Shown here: positions 54,238 to 64,000 of the stretch, piece by piece
Numbering within the stretch: position 1 is the stretch's first letter
Layout of the letters: each line of letters starts with the position of its first letter
Source: Lactarius indigo
Lineage: Eukaryota > Basidiomycota > Agaricomycetes > Russulales > Russulaceae
DNA length: 64,000 nucleotides
Assembly (NCBI GenBank): GCA_025766275.1
Contig: JAFKAC010000117.1
Span: forward strand, 1 to 64,000
Direction: 5' to 3'
Program-made: the position numbers and the translations under genes
Notes under the pieces: model-generated
The model's database searches: none
What the model saw: the letters and a program-made list of their open reading frames with translations, nothing else
What the model was told of the DNA's origin: nothing

Positions 54238-57200
54238 TCACTGAAAGTCCCTCGCCGTCCATGTAGCCTGTTCGTCGCTAATCCTCTTGAATACATTAGC
54301 CCTCTCTAGTTGATAGATACAGTCCTGTTTGTCGTCCCTCGCCGACAGCCGCATCGCCTGAAGTTGACGAATGCGAGCGGCGAGCCGCTCTTCTTCGTAC
54401 GCGGCCGCCCGATAGCATGTCACCTCCGCAGTCAGGGACTCGTCCCTGATGCGGTTTAGTGCGCGGTCCATGATCTTGTCTGCGGTGAGGATGACCAGGT
54501 CCTCGTGGGCGATGAAGGCACGTCCCGCAGCCGATAGCATCGGAAAGGCGTAGAGGGGTTTGCCATAAAGGTGGGGGGAGCCGGGGATGAGTCCCAATAC
54601 AAAGGGGTTCGCACCTCCGACGATTTGCACATGACTGGCATTCCTCTCTACACCGTCAGGTCCGGTGATGGGGAAGTGAATGTAATGGGGCTGTCGATTC
54701 GCCCGGAACCCTTCAGGCGCAAGGACCTGTGCCGGGTCGTCGTCGTGGGTGATGGGGGTATGAAATGCGACGCCGGGCAATCGCACACGTCCTCGAGACA
54801 TGGCGGTTCCGTTGGTGTGAACGAGCCATGGGGTGATTCGGGGATTAGTAGGGTGGCTGTGCGTTCGAAGGAGGGGGTGTCTGACCGGGTAGTAATCCTC
54901 GTCGTCAGCATGAGCCTCATCATTAGGGAGCGCTGCCTGCGCTGCCGTAACTCGCTCAATCTCCTCTGCGCTAAGCGCAACTGTTCGTCGGCCCAGTCCT
55001 TCGTCACTCTCCGCCAGTCCTCCGCTGCTTCTAACTCCTGTTGGGTCTTTGAGGGGGCGATCGGCAGGGAAAATTCCCCGCGTGCCGATGAGGTCGTCAC
55101 CTGGGGGGATGACAGTGACTGGCTCCTGATTGCCGTTGTCGTCTTGGAAGATGTGAGCAATGGCATGCTGCTGCTCGTCGTCGGGCTGGTGAGTCGGGTC
55201 GGGGAACCTCTGTAAGACATTAGCCCATTCTTGAGCGGTGATATGCCCCGCTCGCATGTTTGCAGGTGTGTACGGAGTGAGCTGGACCTGTTGAACCACG
55301 GTTTCTTCGTCGTTTTCGATGAGGTTGGTGGCGTCTTGCACGACTTGGTTGAGGAGGATCGCCGTGGTGACATGTCTGAGAGGAGAGGTGGGCATAGAAG
55401 TATGAGCGGATCGAAGGTAGGAGGGATACTCTCCCTGGTCATCTGTGGGCTGGCTTTTAAGGAGTCGCGCGGCCATTCGGCCCGCCTGATATTCTTCGAT
55501 CGCTTCCGGTGCGAACACGTCCTCCTTATCGACCCACTGGTTCTCTGAGTCTGGGTAGCCCTTCCATTTGATGAGGTATTGGAGCTTTTTGTGGTGGCCG
55601 AAGTGCCGAGAGTCCAGAACTGCCTCGACTTCGTATTCCTCTTCTCCTTCCATGAGGTCCAGTGGTGGTCTTGGGAAATTCTCTCCATGAATGGTTGTAC
55701 TTTTGTATGGTGTGAGAAGATCTGTGTGGAACACCGGATGGATGCTCCACTGCGTGGGAAGTTTGAGGCGATAGTTGTAAGGAGACATCACCTGGATCAC
55801 CTTGAATGGTCCGTGGCATCGCGCCGCTAATTTTGCCGTAGGCTGATTGGTTCGAAGATGCTTCCCTTCCAGCCACACTTGATCGCCTACTTGATAACAG
55901 GGTGTGTTCCGATGTTTTACCCACCCTTCTTGTGCCTTTTTGATGAGACTCTGGGCTAGCTGTCGTGCTTCCTTTAGCTGTGTCAGTCTGGTGATCACGT
56001 TCGGGATAGGGGATGGCTTATCCGTCCAATCGGCTGTCGGGTCATAACCCATGAGTAGCATGAACGGTGATTGTTTCGTGTGCTTGTGGGGCCAATTGTT
56101 GTGAGCAAATTCTGCTATAGGGAGGTATACCGCCCAGTTATCTTGCCGCTCGTTGGCCCAGAACCGTAGATACTGTTCGAGCCACTGATTGGTCCGCTCT
56201 GATTGACCGTCCGTGCGTGGGTGGTACGCCGTTGAGATGTTCTGTTTGATATCTAGGATCCAACAAACTTCCTTGGTGAATTTCGACATGAATCGGGGGT
56301 CACGGTCACTGATGATTTTACGCGGTAATCCAAATCGTTTGAACACATGATTGACGTACAGGATGGCGGTTTCCTCCGCGGTGATTTCCTCGTTGCATGG
56401 GATAAATATTGAGGCCTTGCTACAGTTGTGATCTGTGACGGTGAGGACGCTGTCGTACGATTGGGACACTGGTAGCTTAGTGATAAAGTCCAGTGCGATG
56501 GTGTGGAAGGGGGGAGTGTCTGTTATCACAGTGATGGGATGTAACGGTGCGCGGGTCGGCCTCGTGTTGACCTTATTTCGCTGGCAGTCAGCGCATCCTG
56601 TCACATACTCATATACGTCCCGACGGAGGCGTGGCCACCAATAGTGCCGCTCTACGATCCGCTGAGTTCTGCTGATACCGGGGTGTCCATGAACAGGGGG
56701 ATCGTGGTGGTCGTGTATTATCGCCCGGTATGTGGTCATGGGTCTGGTGACTACCAACTTTCCATCCTTGTACCATTCCCCCTCGATCTTCTTCAGCTGG
56801 TGGGCGTCGGCCCACGTCTTGATCATGGTTGGGTCCTGGGTTCGCCTCGGTTGTTGCAGCATTGGATGCATTTCCAGCATGCGTGCGGTGTTAGCAGCTC
56901 GTACGAACACTTCAGGGGGTAAGACGACCACACCTTGGTTATCTTCTTCCCCTTGGTTATAGTCCAGCCGTCTGGATAGAGCGTCCGCCCTACCGTTATT
57001 CTTCCCTTTGATGTGATGGATCTCGAAGTCGTATTCCATTAGTTCCAGTACTTCTCTGGCTACTCTTTGACTAATCTTTTGTGGTGTCTTCCAATACTGG
57101 AGATTGAGGTGATCCGAAAATATTTTAATCTTGTGTGGGGATCCTGTGAGTAGTGGTCTCCAGTGCCGGAGGGCCTTGACGATGGCAAGGAGTTCCAAGT

Positions 57201-59049
57201 CGTAAATGTCATAATTCCGTTCGGCTTCACTCAGCGTTGCTGAATAATAACCTATTGGGTGCTTGCGACCGTCATTTTTCTTCTGTAGGAGCACCGCACC
57301 TACCACGAATCCCGATGCGTCAACCTCCAGTTCAAACTGGTCTTGTAAGTTGGGGTGTGCCAGCACCGGTTCTTCGGTTACAAGGCGTTTGAGAGTCTTG
57401 AACGCGCGATCTTCTTCATCTCCCCACTTCCATTCAGTGTCTTTCCTCGTTAGTCGGTTGAGTGGTCGCACGTGGGTTGCAAAACCTCGGATGAAAAGAC
57501 GGTAAAAGTTGCAAAAGCCCAAAAATGATCGTACGTCCCTGACTTTGGTTGGCATTGGCCAATCCTTGATACCACGAACTTTTACCGGATCCATGCGTGT
57601 TACCCCCTTTTCAAGGATTACCCCCAGGTAATCCATCCGAGGTTGATGAAACAGGCACTTCTCAAGTTTGAAGTAGAGGTCGTGTTCTTGGGCGACGCAA
57701 AGGACGTCCGTGACTGCAGCGATATGGTCGGCCGATGAGGAGCCTTTGCGTGTGGCGATGCCAATGTCATCCATATAGACCCAAATGACGGTACCGCGGA
57801 GTTCGTGTTTGGCGATGGTGTCGCGGTAGATATGATTCATCATGGTTTGAAAGGTTGCCGGCGAATTGGTAAGGCCAAAGAACATAACCGTTGGTTCGAA
57901 AAGTCCGAATTTGGTCTTGAAGGCCGCCTTTTCTTGGTCACCTTCCCATATGCGAATATTGTTGTACCCCCAACGGATGTCGAGTTTTGTATAGATGTAA
58001 GCGTTACTGAGGTCATAAATGAGGTCTTGAATTAGCGGGAGTGGGTACTGGTTGCGTATGGTGTGTGAGTTGATGACACGATAGTCCTGCACAGGGTGTA
58101 GTTTTCCATCCTTCTTTTTAACGAAGAAGAATGATGATGCGTACGGGGAGATCGAGGGTCGGAGATACCCTTGTCGCAGCTTTTCATCCAGGAATTCTTT
58201 GAGCTTCCCCTCTTCTTCCTGTGTTAGTGGGTATATTTTGCAGTCTATTGTGGAGGGTGTGCCGGTCTTAAAGTCGATTGCGTGATCCCATGGTCTAGCA
58301 GGGGGGAATCGTTGGGACGCGTCTTCGTTGAAGAGCTTCTGAAAGGCTTGATATACCGCTGGTAATTCTACAGGCTTTTCTTCTATTCTTGCTCGGATAG
58401 CCAGCTCCATGGATGTAGTTGCCCGCAAGTACATATCGGCTTCGTCCATATCAAGGACTATCGCTTCTTTTTGTTCGTCAGTGAGGGTGGATGCGATGAT
58501 GGTATGACGGTCTAGACTGTCCTTCGTACTAATCACGACTGGCATGACTTCTTCATGTACGACCGCATCCCTCCAGTTGATGGTTGGTTCGTATGTCGCC
58601 AGCCAGGGGTATCCTAGGATGATCTCTTTGTTTCCGAGATCCGTGAGGAGGAAACGCATAGTTCTGTGATATCCTTTGGCGTATACATCTAGGTCGGTAA
58701 AATGAGTGATGGACCCAGCTTTATTTTCCGTGTTGTCTATGTTCCAAATCTTTTGTGGTTGGGTCAGTGGCTGTGTGCCAATGCCCATTTTTCTAGCGAA
58801 GTTTGGATGTATAAAGTTGTCGGTGGCTCCGGAGTCCACCAGTGCTTTGATATCAGCCATTCGGTAATTCGTGCAAATCGAGACTGGAATTTGAAGAGAA
58901 CAAAAGCGCATCATGATTACAGAATTACAATTTAAAGCCCTCACCCAGGCCGATGGGTTCAGGCGCTCCGAAAACCCTCTTTTCCCCACAAGTCCTGCAA
59001 TATCAAATCCTTCACCTCGTCGGGCGCGTTTGCGACTCTGGTAAGCCAT
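54238..59049 (-). CDS. A3 Pol polyprotein, open frame of 1603 codons
   Basis: Same domain order as A2: protease LVDSGATDNFI, RT with YMDD, RNase H, integrase (VTGCADCQRNKVN, LDFITKLP, ISDRDPRF, TDGQSERTNQ), chromodomain LQYLIKWKGYPDSENQW, then the extension (EDYYPVRHPLLRTH, APEGFRANRQPHYI, SPHLYGKPLYAFP, coiled coil) ending TWTARDFQ. No stop or frameshift seen. The true start is by -1 frameshift near 58980, so the first about 20 codons overlap gag. The element is split by A4, so the gene is not expressed from its own promoter in the ordinary way. Confidence 0.93.
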   Translation of the reverse strand: MAYQSRKRARRGEGFDIAGLVGKRGFSERLNPSAWVRALNCNSVIMMRFCSLQIPVSICTNYRMADIKALVDSGATDNFIHPNFARKMGIGTQPLTQPQKIWNIDNTENKAGSITHFTDLDVYAKGYHRTMRFLLTDLGNKEIILGYPWLATYEPTINWRDAVVHEEVMPVVISTKDSLDRHTIIASTLTDEQKEAIVLDMDEADMYLRATTSMELAIRARIEEKPVELPAVYQAFQKLFNEDASQRFPPARPWDHAIDFKTGTPSTIDCKIYPLTQEEEGKLKEFLDEKLRQGYLRPSISPYASSFFFVKKKDGKLHPVQDYRVINSHTIRNQYPLPLIQDLIYDLSNAYIYTKLDIRWGYNNIRIWEGDQEKAAFKTKFGLFEPTVMFFGLTNSPATFQTMMNHIYRDTIAKHELRGTVIWVYMDDIGIATRKGSSSADHIAAVTDVLCVAQEHDLYFKLEKCLFHQPRMDYLGVILEKGVTRMDPVKVRGIKDWPMPTKVRDVRSFLGFCNFYRLFIRGFATHVRPLNRLTRKDTEWKWGDEEDRAFKTLKRLVTEEPVLAHPNLQDQFELEVDASGFVVGAVLLQKKNDGRKHPIGYYSATLSEAERNYDIYDLELLAIVKALRHWRPLLTGSPHKIKIFSDHLNLQYWKTPQKISQRVAREVLELMEYDFEIHHIKGKNNGRADALSRRLDYNQGEEDNQGVVVLPPEVFVRAANTARMLEMHPMLQQPRRTQDPTMIKTWADAHQLKKIEGEWYKDGKLVVTRPMTTYRAIIHDHHDPPVHGHPGISRTQRIVERHYWWPRLRRDVYEYVTGCADCQRNKVNTRPTRAPLHPITVITDTPPFHTIALDFITKLPVSQSYDSVLTVTDHNCSKASIFIPCNEEITAEETAILYVNHVFKRFGLPRKIISDRDPRFMSKFTKEVCWILDIKQNISTAYHPRTDGQSERTNQWLEQYLRFWANERQDNWAVYLPIAEFAHNNWPHKHTKQSPFMLLMGYDPTADWTDKPSPIPNVITRLTQLKEARQLAQSLIKKAQEGWVKHRNTPCYQVGDQVWLEGKHLRTNQPTAKLAARCHGPFKVIQVMSPYNYRLKLPTQWSIHPVFHTDLLTPYKSTTIHGENFPRPPLDLMEGEEEYEVEAVLDSRHFGHHKKLQYLIKWKGYPDSENQWVDKEDVFAPEAIEEYQAGRMAARLLKSQPTDDQGEYPSYLRSAHTSMPTSPLRHVTTAILLNQVVQDATNLIENDEETVVQQVQLTPYTPANMRAGHITAQEWANVLQRFPDPTHQPDDEQQHAIAHIFQDDNGNQEPVTVIPPGDDLIGTRGIFPADRPLKDPTGVRSSGGLAESDEGLGRRTVALSAEEIERVTAAQAALPNDEAHADDEDYYPVRHPLLRTHSHPTNPRITPWLVHTNGTAMSRGRVRLPGVAFHTPITHDDDPAQVLAPEGFRANRQPHYIHFPITGPDGVERNASHVQIVGGANPFVLGLIPGSPHLYGKPLYAFPMLSAAGRAFIAHEDLVILTADKIMDRALNRIRDESLTAEVTCYRAAAYEEERLAARIRQLQAMRLSARDDKQDCIYQLERANVFKRISDEQATWTARDFQ

Positions 59050-59520
59050 TCTTTGGCTCGTTCTTCTGCCGTCTTGTTGGTTGAGGCAGCCTGTATTTGG
59101 GCTGGTGGCAGTTCCTGCGTGTAGTAGTCCGTTTCCGTGGTCTGGACATTAGATGGTCCTGGACGTGGTTGCTGCCATTGTCGCGGCTGTCTGGGATGGG
59201 GGCAATTTCGTGAGAGATGACCCGGTGCGTTACAGTTATAGCATAGCACCGTCCTTAGATCTCTTCGTGATCCTCCTCTGCCCCGGCCTCTTACTCCTGG
59301 CCCTCCCCTTGGCGGGAAGGGAGGTTGGTTTGTGTATGGTGGCTTGCCGTAGTCGATTTCTTCTGACCCCACTAACCTTGCTTTTGTTTGGTCGGCGGAG
59401 GTGTCCATGGCCCATGGATTGGCGAGGTTTTGGGGAACGGTCCATCCAGCATTGCCCGTTTTCTTTGGTTTGTTGTCTTTATATTCATCTACTCTTGCTC
59501 GAATGTGAATATAGTTGTGC
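58959..59520 (-). pseudogene. A3 gag, C-terminal fragment
   Basis: From YIHIRARVDEYKDN at the A4 junction through a CCHC knuckle (CYNCNAPGHLSRNC near 59203-59244) to KEGFRSA and stop. The N-terminal part is separated by the A4 insertion. Confidence 0.88.
58980..58986 (-). promoter_or_regulatory. A3 -1 frameshift heptamer (G GGA AAA)
   Basis: Same heptamer and codon context as A1 (TTG TGG GGA AAA GAG). Confidence 0.65.
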
Positions 59521-59687
59521 TGTAACGTCGTCACGACGTTAGCTCGACTTGAGCTCGATGGAGGCGATAACAACTCAGCTAATAGCCTGAAGACGCGAAG
59601 GTCCAAGCGAAGACGATGGTGAACACTCGAAGGTGCACCCGGCAAGTCGTAGTCTTATGTTGCAAGGCGGACTTTCCCTAGCCGCTT

Positions 59688-59718
<31 letters not shown>

Positions 59719-60069
59719 AGAAGGCAAGAAAGCAAGTGACGATTCAAGAAGACCAAGATGGCGTATCTTGGTCTTCACGAGACACTATAAATACAAGTCG
59801 AGCAGGCTTAGAAGCGCTGCTATGAGTCACAGTAGTAAAGCGTCCAACGTATCGCAGAAACATCTCAAAACTAATACTACTAGTACTTGTACTAGTATCG
59901 AGTCACTCAGGTACCGCTCAGTCAGCTATCGTACGCAATCGCCTATCGCACTCCCGTATCACCGTAAGTAAGTCCGCGACTAATATACCTTACCGCCGTA
60001 ATCGCAACCGGTACAGTAAGGGTCATTGAAAGTCATCGTACCACAACACAGAAAGTCCGAAACGTAACA
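59521..60069 (-). repeat. 3' LTR of A4 (549 bp)
   Basis: TGTAACGTCGTCACGACG...GAAACGTAACA. Much of it matches the A2 LTR, with a (GA)n run near 59695-59719 and extra sequence near 60024-60060. Polypurine tract GAAAAGGGGGTGA (minus) at 60070-60082. Confidence 0.94.
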
Positions 60070-60098
60070 TCACCCCCTTTTCAGCGTGAGACCCCGAC

Positions 60099-63000
60099 TC
60101 ACCGAAAGTCTCTCGCCGGCCAATCTCGCTGTTCGTCGGCAATGCGCTCGAGTGCCGTGGCGCGCTCCAGACGGTAGATGGCGTCGCGGCGGTCGTCCTG
60201 CGCACACTCGATCATGGCGCGGAGTTGGGCCACTCGGGCGCGGAGTCTGTCAAGCTCATAGCTAGCCGCGCGGAAGCGCGTGACCTCGGCCGTGAGCGAC
60301 TCGTCGTTGATGCGGTTGAGGGCCCGGTCGGTGATGCGGTCTGCTTCGAAGACGACCAGGTCCTCGTGGGGGTACGTGGGGCGGAGAGCGGCGGATACGT
60401 GCGGCTCGGCGTAGAAGGGCTTACCGTAAACATGCGGCGACCCTGGTATGACTCCTAATATGAGGGGGTCCGCCCCTCCGATGATCTGGACATGGGATGC
60501 GTCCCGCTCTACTCCGTCGGGTCCGGTGATGGGGTATCGAATGTGATGGGGTCGTCGGTTCGCCCTGAACCCTTCAGGCGCAATGACATGCGCGGGGTCG
60601 TCGGCGGCGGTGAACGGACGATGATCGGCGGCGCCGGGTACACGCACACGTCCTCGATACATGGGGGACCCGTCGGTGTAGACGAGCCAGGGCGTGACGA
60701 GGGGATTAGTAGGGTCGCTTTTCGTTCGAAGGAAGGCGTGGCGTGCCGGGTAGTAATCGTCGTCGTCATGGCCAGCCTCAGCAGCCTCCATCGCTGCCGC
60801 CGCTCGCGCATCTCCCTCAGTCGGGCCGCGGCCGAGTCCAGCTGCTCCTTCTGCCACTCCGCCGCTACTCTCTTCCACCCCTCCAACTCGTACTCCATCA
60901 GTGCTTGAACGCTGGTCGTTGCTCGGGAAAACTCCGCGAACGCCGATGAGGTCGTCGCTTGGGGGGATAGCGGCGATCGGTTCGCGTTGTCCATGTTCGT
61001 CTCGGAAGACGTGGACGACGTCTCGGTCGGGGGTTGTGGTTGGATCGGGGAATCGGTTGATGACGTGGGCCCATTCTTGAGCGGTGATGGGTCCCTCCGC
61101 TGGTCTAAGAGGTGTCCATGGGGTGATCTGAGGGTTGGGTACTTCGGTGTCGTCGTCCTCAGCCAAGAGGGCGTGGGCGTCTTGTGCGAGGGAGTCGAGG
61201 AGTGCCGCTTGGGTGACATGTCGCAAGGGGGAAGTAGGCATATGAGAGGTGGTGGCAGAGCGAAGGAAAGAGAGATGACTTCCCTCGACTACTGCGCCGC
61301 TCGTTTTAACCTGTCGTCCGCGCGCTTGCGTTTCCTGATATAGTCGGACTGCTTCCGGCGCAAAGACGTCGTCTTTGTCGACCCACTGATTCTCCGAGTC
61401 TGAGTAGCCCTTCCATTTGATGAGATATTGGAGGCGCTTGCGTCTTCCGAAATGCCGAGAGTCCAGAATGGCCTCGACCTCGTATTCCTCTTCCCCATCG
61501 ATCAGTTCTGGCGGCGGGCGTGTGAAATTCTCCCCGTGCAAGGAAGTTTGTTTGTAGGGTGTGAGAAGATCGATGTGGAACACTGGGTGTATGCTCCACT
61601 GTGTGGGAAGTTCCAATCGATAATTATAGGGCGACATCACCTGGGTTACCCTAAAAGGTCCGTGGCGTCGCGCCGCTAATTTCACCGTGGGTTGATTGGT
61701 TCGGAGGTGTTTCCCCTCTAGCCATACGAGGTCGTTGATACGGAATTTGGGCGTATCTTTGTTGCGCACCCATGCTTCCTGTGCCCTTTTCATGAGGCGT
61801 TGCGCGTCCTCTCGAGCTTCTTTTAGCTGAGTCAGTCGTGCAGTGACCTGAGGGATAGGGGATGGCTTATCGGTCCAATCAGCTCGTGGGTCGTACCCCA
61901 TCAAAAGCTGAAACGGCGATTGTTTCGTGTGTTCATGAGGCCAGTTGTTGTGTGCGAACTCTGCGATTGGCAGATACGTGGCCCAGTTGTTCTGTCGTTC
62001 GTTTACCCAAAAGCGCAAGTACTGTTCTAGCCATTGGTTAGTCCTTTCTGACTGTCCGTCAGTGCGCGGGTGGTAGGCCGTTGATATATTTTGCTGGACT
62101 CCTAGGATGCGGCATACTTCTCTGGTGAACTTGGACGTAAACCGCGGATCTCGGTCGCTGATAATTTTGCGCGGTAGTCCGAACCGTTTGAAGACATGAC
62201 GGACGTACAGCGCGGCAGTTTCCTCAGCGGTTATCTCTTCTCGGCATGGTACAAATACGGAGGCCTTACTACAGTCGTGATCGGTGACGGTGAGAATGCT
62301 ATCGTGCCCCTCTGATATCGGCAGTTTGGTGATGAAGTCCACTGCCACTGTTTGAAAGGGAAGCGCGTCAAGTACTGGTGCGATGGGATGTAGGGCTGCG
62401 CGGATGGGTCTCGTGTTGACCTTGTTTCGCTGGCATTCGGCGCATCCTTGCACGTATTCGTAAACATCCTTTCGCAGTCGTGGCCACCAATAATGCCTTT
62501 CCAGAATTCGTTGCGTCCTCGCGATTCCCGGGTGTCCGTGTATTGGTAGATCATGGTGGTCGTGAATTAGTACGCGATGCGTCGACGCGGGTCCGGTTAT
62601 CACGAACCTGCCGTCTTTGTACCATTCCCCTTGTATTTTTGTCAACTGGTGAGAGTTCGCCCACACCTTGATCACCTTTTCGTCTTGTTGATGTCGTGGT
62701 TGTAGTAAGTTTGGATTGAGGGTCAGTGTTTTTGCCGCATTGAGGGTTCGGACGAACACCTCCGGGGGTAGTACTACTACCTCGCTGTTGTCCCCTATTC
62801 CTTGATCGTAGTCCGGTCGTCGCGACAGTGCGTCGGCTCTCCCATTGTTCTTTCCTTTGATGTGATGAATTTCAAAGTCGTACTCAGAAAGTTCGAGTAC
62901 TTCCCTTGCGACGCGCCTGCTAATTTTCTGTGGTGACTTCCAGTATTGTAAGTTTAGGTGGTCGGAGTAAATCTTGATTTTGTGTGGTGCTCCGGCCAGT

Positions 63001-64000
63001 AGCGGCCTCCAATTTCTTAGAGCTTTGACGATCGCGAGTAGTTCTAGGTCGTAAATGTCGTAGTTTCGTTCCGCTTCAGAGAGCGTTGCGGAGTAGTAGC
63101 CTATGGGGTGTCGCTTTCCGTCAGATTTCTTTTGTAGTAATACGGCTCCCACCGCGTAACCCGAGGCGTCCACTTCTAGTTCGAACGGGTCCTGGAGGAT
63201 GGGGTGCGCAAGCACCGGTTCTTCAGTTACGAGGCGTTTTAGGGTGTTGAAGGCCTTGTCCTCCTCTCCGGTCCATCTCCATTCTTCATCTTTTCGCGTT
63301 AGTTTGGTGAGGGGTTTGGCGTGAGTTGCGAAACCGCGAATGAAAAGTCTGTAAAAGTTGCAAAAGCCTAGGAAGGACCGAACATCCTTGACTTTCGTCG
63401 GCGTTGGCCAGTCCTTGATGCCTTGGACTTTTACGGGGTCCATGCGGGTCACCCCCCTTTCAAGGATTACCCCCAGGTAATCCATTCGCGGTTGATGGAA
63501 GAGACATTTTTCGAGCTTGAAATAGAGGTCGTGTTCCTCCGCCACACGTAGTACATCGCGGACCGCTGAAACATGGGTAGCTAGATCGTGGTCGAAGTGA
63601 GTCGCGATGCCGATGTCATCCATGTAAACACGTATCGTAGTGCCCAATCGTTCGTGTTTGGCTATTGTGTCGCGATAGATGTGGTTCATCATGGCCTGGA
63701 AGGTTGCCGGGGAGTTGGTGAGACCAAAGAACATGACCGTCGGCTCAAAAAGGCCAAACTTGGTTTTGAACGCTGCTTTCTCTTGATCGCCGTCGCGGAT
63801 GCGTATGTTGTTATACCCCCAGCGGACGTCGAGCTTCGTATATATGTGGGCGTTGCTGAGGTCGAGGATGAGGTCTTGGATAAGTGGTAGCGGGTACTGG
63901 TTTCGGATAGTGTGAGAGTTGATGACCCGATAGTCCTGTACCGGGCGTAGCTTTCCGTCCTTCTTTTTAATAAAGAAAAAGGACGAGGCGTACGGGGATA
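60099..64000 (-). CDS. A4 Pol polyprotein, C-terminal 1300 codons (partial)
   Basis: Open from the window edge (RT KKKDGKLRPVQDY near 63940) through YMDD, RNase H, integrase (GCAECQRNKVN, VDFITKLP, ISDRDPRF, TDGQSERTNQ), chromodomain LQYLIKWKGYSDSENQW, and the extension ending RDWPARDFR. No stop codon, so this could be an intact copy. Confidence 0.94.
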   Translation of the reverse strand, partial: SPYASSFFFIKKKDGKLRPVQDYRVINSHTIRNQYPLPLIQDLILDLSNAHIYTKLDVRWGYNNIRIRDGDQEKAAFKTKFGLFEPTVMFFGLTNSPATFQAMMNHIYRDTIAKHERLGTTIRVYMDDIGIATHFDHDLATHVSAVRDVLRVAEEHDLYFKLEKCLFHQPRMDYLGVILERGVTRMDPVKVQGIKDWPTPTKVKDVRSFLGFCNFYRLFIRGFATHAKPLTKLTRKDEEWRWTGEEDKAFNTLKRLVTEEPVLAHPILQDPFELEVDASGYAVGAVLLQKKSDGKRHPIGYYSATLSEAERNYDIYDLELLAIVKALRNWRPLLAGAPHKIKIYSDHLNLQYWKSPQKISRRVAREVLELSEYDFEIHHIKGKNNGRADALSRRPDYDQGIGDNSEVVVLPPEVFVRTLNAAKTLTLNPNLLQPRHQQDEKVIKVWANSHQLTKIQGEWYKDGRFVITGPASTHRVLIHDHHDLPIHGHPGIARTQRILERHYWWPRLRKDVYEYVQGCAECQRNKVNTRPIRAALHPIAPVLDALPFQTVAVDFITKLPISEGHDSILTVTDHDCSKASVFVPCREEITAEETAALYVRHVFKRFGLPRKIISDRDPRFTSKFTREVCRILGVQQNISTAYHPRTDGQSERTNQWLEQYLRFWVNERQNNWATYLPIAEFAHNNWPHEHTKQSPFQLLMGYDPRADWTDKPSPIPQVTARLTQLKEAREDAQRLMKRAQEAWVRNKDTPKFRINDLVWLEGKHLRTNQPTVKLAARRHGPFRVTQVMSPYNYRLELPTQWSIHPVFHIDLLTPYKQTSLHGENFTRPPPELIDGEEEYEVEAILDSRHFGRRKRLQYLIKWKGYSDSENQWVDKDDVFAPEAVRLYQETQARGRQVKTSGAVVEGSHLSFLRSATTSHMPTSPLRHVTQAALLDSLAQDAHALLAEDDDTEVPNPQITPWTPLRPAEGPITAQEWAHVINRFPDPTTTPDRDVVHVFRDEHGQREPIAAIPPSDDLIGVRGVFPSNDQRSSTDGVRVGGVEESSGGVAEGAAGLGRGPTEGDARAAAAMEAAEAGHDDDDYYPARHAFLRTKSDPTNPLVTPWLVYTDGSPMYRGRVRVPGAADHRPFTAADDPAHVIAPEGFRANRRPHHIRYPITGPDGVERDASHVQIIGGADPLILGVIPGSPHVYGKPFYAEPHVSAALRPTYPHEDLVVFEADRITDRALNRINDESLTAEVTRFRAASYELDRLRARVAQLRAMIECAQDDRRDAIYRLERATALERIADEQRDWPARDFR

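Larger units (their letters stand above)
53754..59520 (-). mobile_element. Ty3/gypsy chromovirus A3, 3' part, cut by A4
   Basis: 3' LTR 53754-54207 (454 bp), whole pol, C-terminal gag. The left flank GTAGA (53749-53753) should be repeated after its 5' LTR beyond the window. Related to but diverged from A1, A2 and A4. Confidence 0.92.
59521..64000 (-). mobile_element. Ty3/gypsy chromovirus A4, 3' part, runs off the window
   Basis: 3' LTR and most of pol. Inserted in A3 gag. The left flank TGTGC (59516-59520) should be repeated beyond its 5' LTR. Confidence 0.93.

Overview
The window looks like nuclear DNA of a basidiomycete, most likely an Agaricomycete. The evidence is short GT-AG introns (about 50-250 nt), chromodomain Ty3/gypsy elements, and a LINE of the APE-RT-RNase H type found in fungi. 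No bacterial, viral or CRISPR features were seen.

Region 1 (1-8656) is ordinary host sequence. It holds a five-exon gene of unknown function (+, 1956-3454), a six-exon aquaporin (-, 5341-6874) and a four-exon mitochondrial-type GGQ release/rescue factor (-, 7338-8174). I rebuilt the exons by hand from splice sites and frame. There is also a diverged tandem duplication at 172-650 and a LINE-tail relic near 8345-8400.

Region 2 (8657-64000) is a nest of transposons, most bounded by exact target-site duplications (TSDs). A hAT-like non-autonomous element (8657-10668) is split by two solo LTRs. Next to it lies gypsy element B2 (-). Its 3' LTR is cut in two (10675-11148 and 43676-43701) by a LINE (11149-43661, 14-bp TSD, poly-A tail). 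The LINE is itself split by a solo LTR (12416-13031), gypsy element B1 (+, 13258-21034), a tRNA-derived SINE (22126-22359), and gypsy elements A1 (-, 25526-33375) and A2 (-, 33561-41343). B2 pol is then cut by solo LTR 44317-44726 and by gypsy element C1 (45578-53340). C1 carries three solo LTRs and is cut by an LTR-like block (53341-53753). That block is cut by A3 (53754-59520), and A3 by A4 (59521 to window end). The missing halves of B2, C1, A3 and A4 should lie to the right of the window.

The gypsy elements share a set of unusual traits. An 11-nt primer-binding site is complementary to the predicted 5' end of their own mRNA (Tf1-type self-priming). The gag frame has no AUG for about 170 codons and carries a conserved GTG at its start. 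A -1 frameshift joins gag to pol. Pol continues for about 400 residues past the chromodomain into a conserved module plus coiled coil that I do not recognise. A2 has LTRs identical by eye and both reading frames open, so it is the best candidate for a live copy. B1, B2, C1 and the LINE are decayed.
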